This document shows positions 62,568 to 64,000 of a stretch of 64,000 nucleotides of DNA, piece after piece (positions within the stretch are counted from its first letter, which is position 1; the number at the start of each line of letters is the position of its first letter). The DNA comes from JAMXLO01 sp035492535 (lineage in GTDB: Bacteria; Pseudomonadota; Alphaproteobacteria; Acetobacterales; Acetobacteraceae): the NCBI GenBank assembly GCA_035492535.1, contig DATJJM010000006.1, forward strand, positions 1 to 64,000, given 5' to 3'. Position numbers and translations under genes: made by a program. Below the pieces are notes generated by a model that worked only from the letters and a program-made list of their open reading frames with translations, did no database searches and was not told where the DNA came from.

Positions 62568-63007
62568 TGGATGCTGCCTTTCCATAGCGGGTTGATGCTC
62601 CACAGCGCCTTAAGATCGAGGCACGCATCACGCTCGCGTATCATCATCTCCCTCCGCACGCGGCCGACCTCCAGCAGAGGCAGATCCCCGCTGGCGTTTC
62701 CGAATTGGCGGTCAGCGAGACGGCGTGCCGCGCGCTGGAACTCGTCGGATGTTACGCAGCCAGAGCCGCGAGATAGGGCTAGCGATGGGTCAGGATCCGG
62801 GGTTACGCCAGCAGAGCCCCACACAATGAGCGCCAGCACGCCACCAAAGATACAAGCCGCCCCGATCCCGATCTGGCCTCCTAACGAGGTCGTGGCAGAG
62901 GGCGCTCCTGAATGGCCCATTCTAACTGGCCCGGTGTCCACCAGCTTGGTTGGAGCACGCGGAGCATCGAGCCCCGAATGGCCCATTCTAACTGTCGTGT
63001 TGTTCAT
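62564..63007 (-). CDS. Membrane-anchored protein with duplicated operator-like DNA (147 aa)
   Basis: ATG 63007 (MNNTTVRMGHSGLDAPRAPT) with AGGAT about eight bases upstream. One transmembrane helix (residues ~48-68, IGIGAACIFGGVLALIVWGSAGV) and a C-terminal helical soluble part (DEFQRAARRLADRQFGN). Residues 6-11 and 28-33 both read VRMGHSG-like because a 19-base DNA repeat occurs twice (62910-62928 and 62976-62994). Confidence 0.6.
   Translation of the reverse strand: MNNTTVRMGHSGLDAPRAPTKLVDTGPVRMGHSGAPSATTSLGGQIGIGAACIFGGVLALIVWGSAGVTPDPDPSLALSRGSGCVTSDEFQRAARRLADRQFGNASGDLPLLEVGRVRREMMIRERDACLDLKALWSINPLWKGSIQ
62910..62994. repeat. Two 19-base direct repeats with palindrome GAATGG-C-CCATTC
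   Basis: GAATGGCCCATTCTAACTG occurs at 62910-62928 and 62976-62994, 66 bases apart. Each starts with a perfect 6-bp-arm palindrome. Inside the 5' half of a coding region. Looks like an operator pair or a regulator-binding site. Confidence 0.55.
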
Positions 63008-63059
63008 AGTTTCAATCCTGATAGCCGCTTGTGGGGGTGATAGCCGCATGTCGGGGGAG

Positions 63060-63257
63060 CTAATCGATCGCTGGTGCTGGGTTCTTGCGGTGCGCGTCCG
63101 CCAGTACCTGCAGCCACTGCGCGACCTCGTCGGGCACCGGATAGTCGCCGGCCGCCCATCGCCGTATGCGTGTCGGTGGAACGCCAAGCCGATCGGCGGC
63201 GCCTCGCAGCGTCCAGCCGATCAGATCGAGGCAGCGGGTGAACTGCCTGGGCGTCAC
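63060..63257 (-). CDS. Small HTH protein (65 aa)
   Basis: The minus start at 63257 overlaps the upstream stop. The sequence MTPRQFTRCLDLIGWTLRGA, then ADRLGVPPTRIRRWAAGDYPVPDEV, is a YdaS-like helix-turn-helix with the recognition helix near 30-38. It is a paralogue of the C-terminal domain of the next gene (63254-64000). Probably a DNA-binding regulator. Confidence 0.7.
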   Translation of the reverse strand: MTPRQFTRCLDLIGWTLRGAADRLGVPPTRIRRWAAGDYPVPDEVAQWLQVLADAHRKNPAPAID

Positions 63258-64000
63258 GCCACGCGCGCCCTGGCGCGCAGCTGTGGCCTCGGGTTCTGTT
63301 CCAGGTAGGCCGTCAGCCCCTCCAGCCAGTCGGAGACGTCCTGCGGGATGTCCAGCTTGCCAGATGCCCAGCGCCGCACCGTGCGGTCGTCAGCGTTGAT
63401 CCAGCCCGCGATATCGCGGCTGTTCATCGCCAGGACGTCGAGCGCCTGCCGGAAGCGTTCGGCCGTCATCCTGATAGCCGCGCGTGGGAGTGGGCTGTCG
63501 ATGTCGATCGCCGCACGCGGCACCGTCAGCTGAACCTCGCTGCCGCGCTTCGGCGTTTCGAGGCGTGGCGCGAGCGCCAGGGCGTCTCCAAGTGTCAGGA
63601 CGTCGTCGCACTGCACGAAGCCAGTGTCGACGTCGCTGTGGCGCCCGATGTACCAGTCAGGCTTCTCAACGTCGCCATCGAGCCCGTTATCGATCGTGCA
63701 GATCCACAGCGTGCTGCCGTCGTTGGTCGCACGCATCCACGCCCAGCAGCCGCCTCCGGTTGGTTGCGCTGCGTAGCCGTGCGCCAGGATCACCTTGCGC
63801 GCCGAATGCTCGCCGGGGTTCAGCTCGGCGAGCACTTTGATCGGCGTGTTGAGCGGGTGGAGATGCACCACATTGCGCGCTGAGCTGCGTGCAGGCACCT
63901 GTATATGCGTGTCGTCCGACAACGGCAGAAAGGCGGTAGTGTTCCAACGGAACGTCTTGCCCGTGCTCAAGTCGGTCGTCGTGCGGTAGCCGCATGTTCC
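63254..64000 (-). CDS. HTH protein with N-terminal extension, cut by window edge (partial)
   Basis: The frame is open from the right window edge (…CGYRTTTDLSTGKTFRWNTT) to the stop at 63254, so the 5' end is missing. The N-terminal visible part (about 160 residues) is strand-rich with 'FVQCDDVLTLGDALALAPRL'. The C-terminal ~65 residues (MTAERFRQALDVLAMNSRDIAGWINADDRTVRRWASGKL...) are an HTH similar to the following small gene. Could be two fused units; an ATG at 63468 would start the HTH alone. Confidence 0.68.
   Translation of the reverse strand, partial: GTCGYRTTTDLSTGKTFRWNTTAFLPLSDDTHIQVPARSSARNVVHLHPLNTPIKVLAELNPGEHSARKVILAHGYAAQPTGGGCWAWMRATNDGSTLWICTIDNGLDGDVEKPDWYIGRHSDVDTGFVQCDDVLTLGDALALAPRLETPKRGSEVQLTVPRAAIDIDSPLPRAAIRMTAERFRQALDVLAMNSRDIAGWINADDRTVRRWASGKLDIPQDVSDWLEGLTAYLEQNPRPQLRARARVA

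Noticed and set aside
62104..63007. Palindrome-like codon patterns read as CRISPR-type repeats
   Set aside because: Only two copies of one word, in coding sequence, with no regular spacers.
1..64000. tRNA genes and a diversity-generating retroelement near the Mtd-like fibres
   Set aside because: No cloverleaf with a T-loop GTTCRANYC pattern was found by eye, and no reverse transcriptase or template/variable repeat pair is visible.

Overview
The whole window reads as bacteriophage DNA. I see no clear host housekeeping gene, rRNA, tRNA or CRISPR array. It is GC-rich, with tightly packed genes, many ATGA/GTGA/TTGA stop-start overlaps and frequent GTG/TTG starts. HK97-type head genes, a very long tape measure and tube genes indicate a long-tailed siphovirus. 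A CI-like repressor facing a small regulator suggests a temperate phage. GC content, PEP-CTERM proteins, a DUF3309-like peptide and a ribosome-modulation-factor-like domain fit an alphaproteobacterial (Bradyrhizobium/Rhodopseudomonas-like) or related host; this is inference. No integrase is visible and both window edges cut genes, so the genome continues.

Layout: 0.3-34.3 kb (+) is the structural operon. It holds an HNH nuclease, terminase small and large subunits, an unusual early block of tail-fibre genes, portal, prohead protease and major capsid protein. These are followed by an inserted glycosyltransferase/methyltransferase pair, connector and neck genes, two tail-tube paralogues, a tail assembly chaperone pair joined by a textbook -1 slippery site, a 2316-residue tape measure protein and tail-tip proteins. 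34.3-35.8 kb is a small transition block with a BPSL0067-type putative cell-wall amidase. 35.8-42.3 kb (-) carries small zinc-ribbon and membrane proteins plus cargo-like genes: two PEP-CTERM secreted proteins and a parallel beta-helix protein. 42.3-42.6 kb is a palindrome-rich control region with a rightward HTH gene beyond it. 43.1-52.3 kb (-) carries more small proteins, a TGT/DpdA-like protein, a ~600 bp pentanucleotide-periodic array, a recombination module (Sak4-like ATPase, PD-(D/E)XK exonuclease) and a double-HTH S24 repressor. 52.4-60.6 kb (+) is the early replication/modification arm: Cro-like gene, RMF-like protein, RuvC-like resolvase, restriction-nuclease-like protein, ParB-MT-A70 adenine methyltransferase, a putative origin with nested inverted repeats, a replication initiator and a C5-cytosine methyltransferase. 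60.6-64.0 kb (-), probably continuing into the first 221 bases if the molecule is circular, is a chain of small coupled genes.

The most interesting signals are: (1) a 13-bp palindrome GTGCA-N3-TGCAC just upstream of genes in five places, including both sides of the repressor/Cro region, which looks like a phage-wide operator; (2) the 5-bp-periodic array at 46.33-46.93 kb, which no gene model explains; (3) three different DNA-modification-type enzymes (MT-A70, C5, TGT/DpdA-like) plus a restriction-like nuclease; (4) PEP-CTERM proteins in a phage; (5) a C5 methyltransferase whose second reading frame also looks protein-like throughout. All family assignments come from reading the translations, with no database search.
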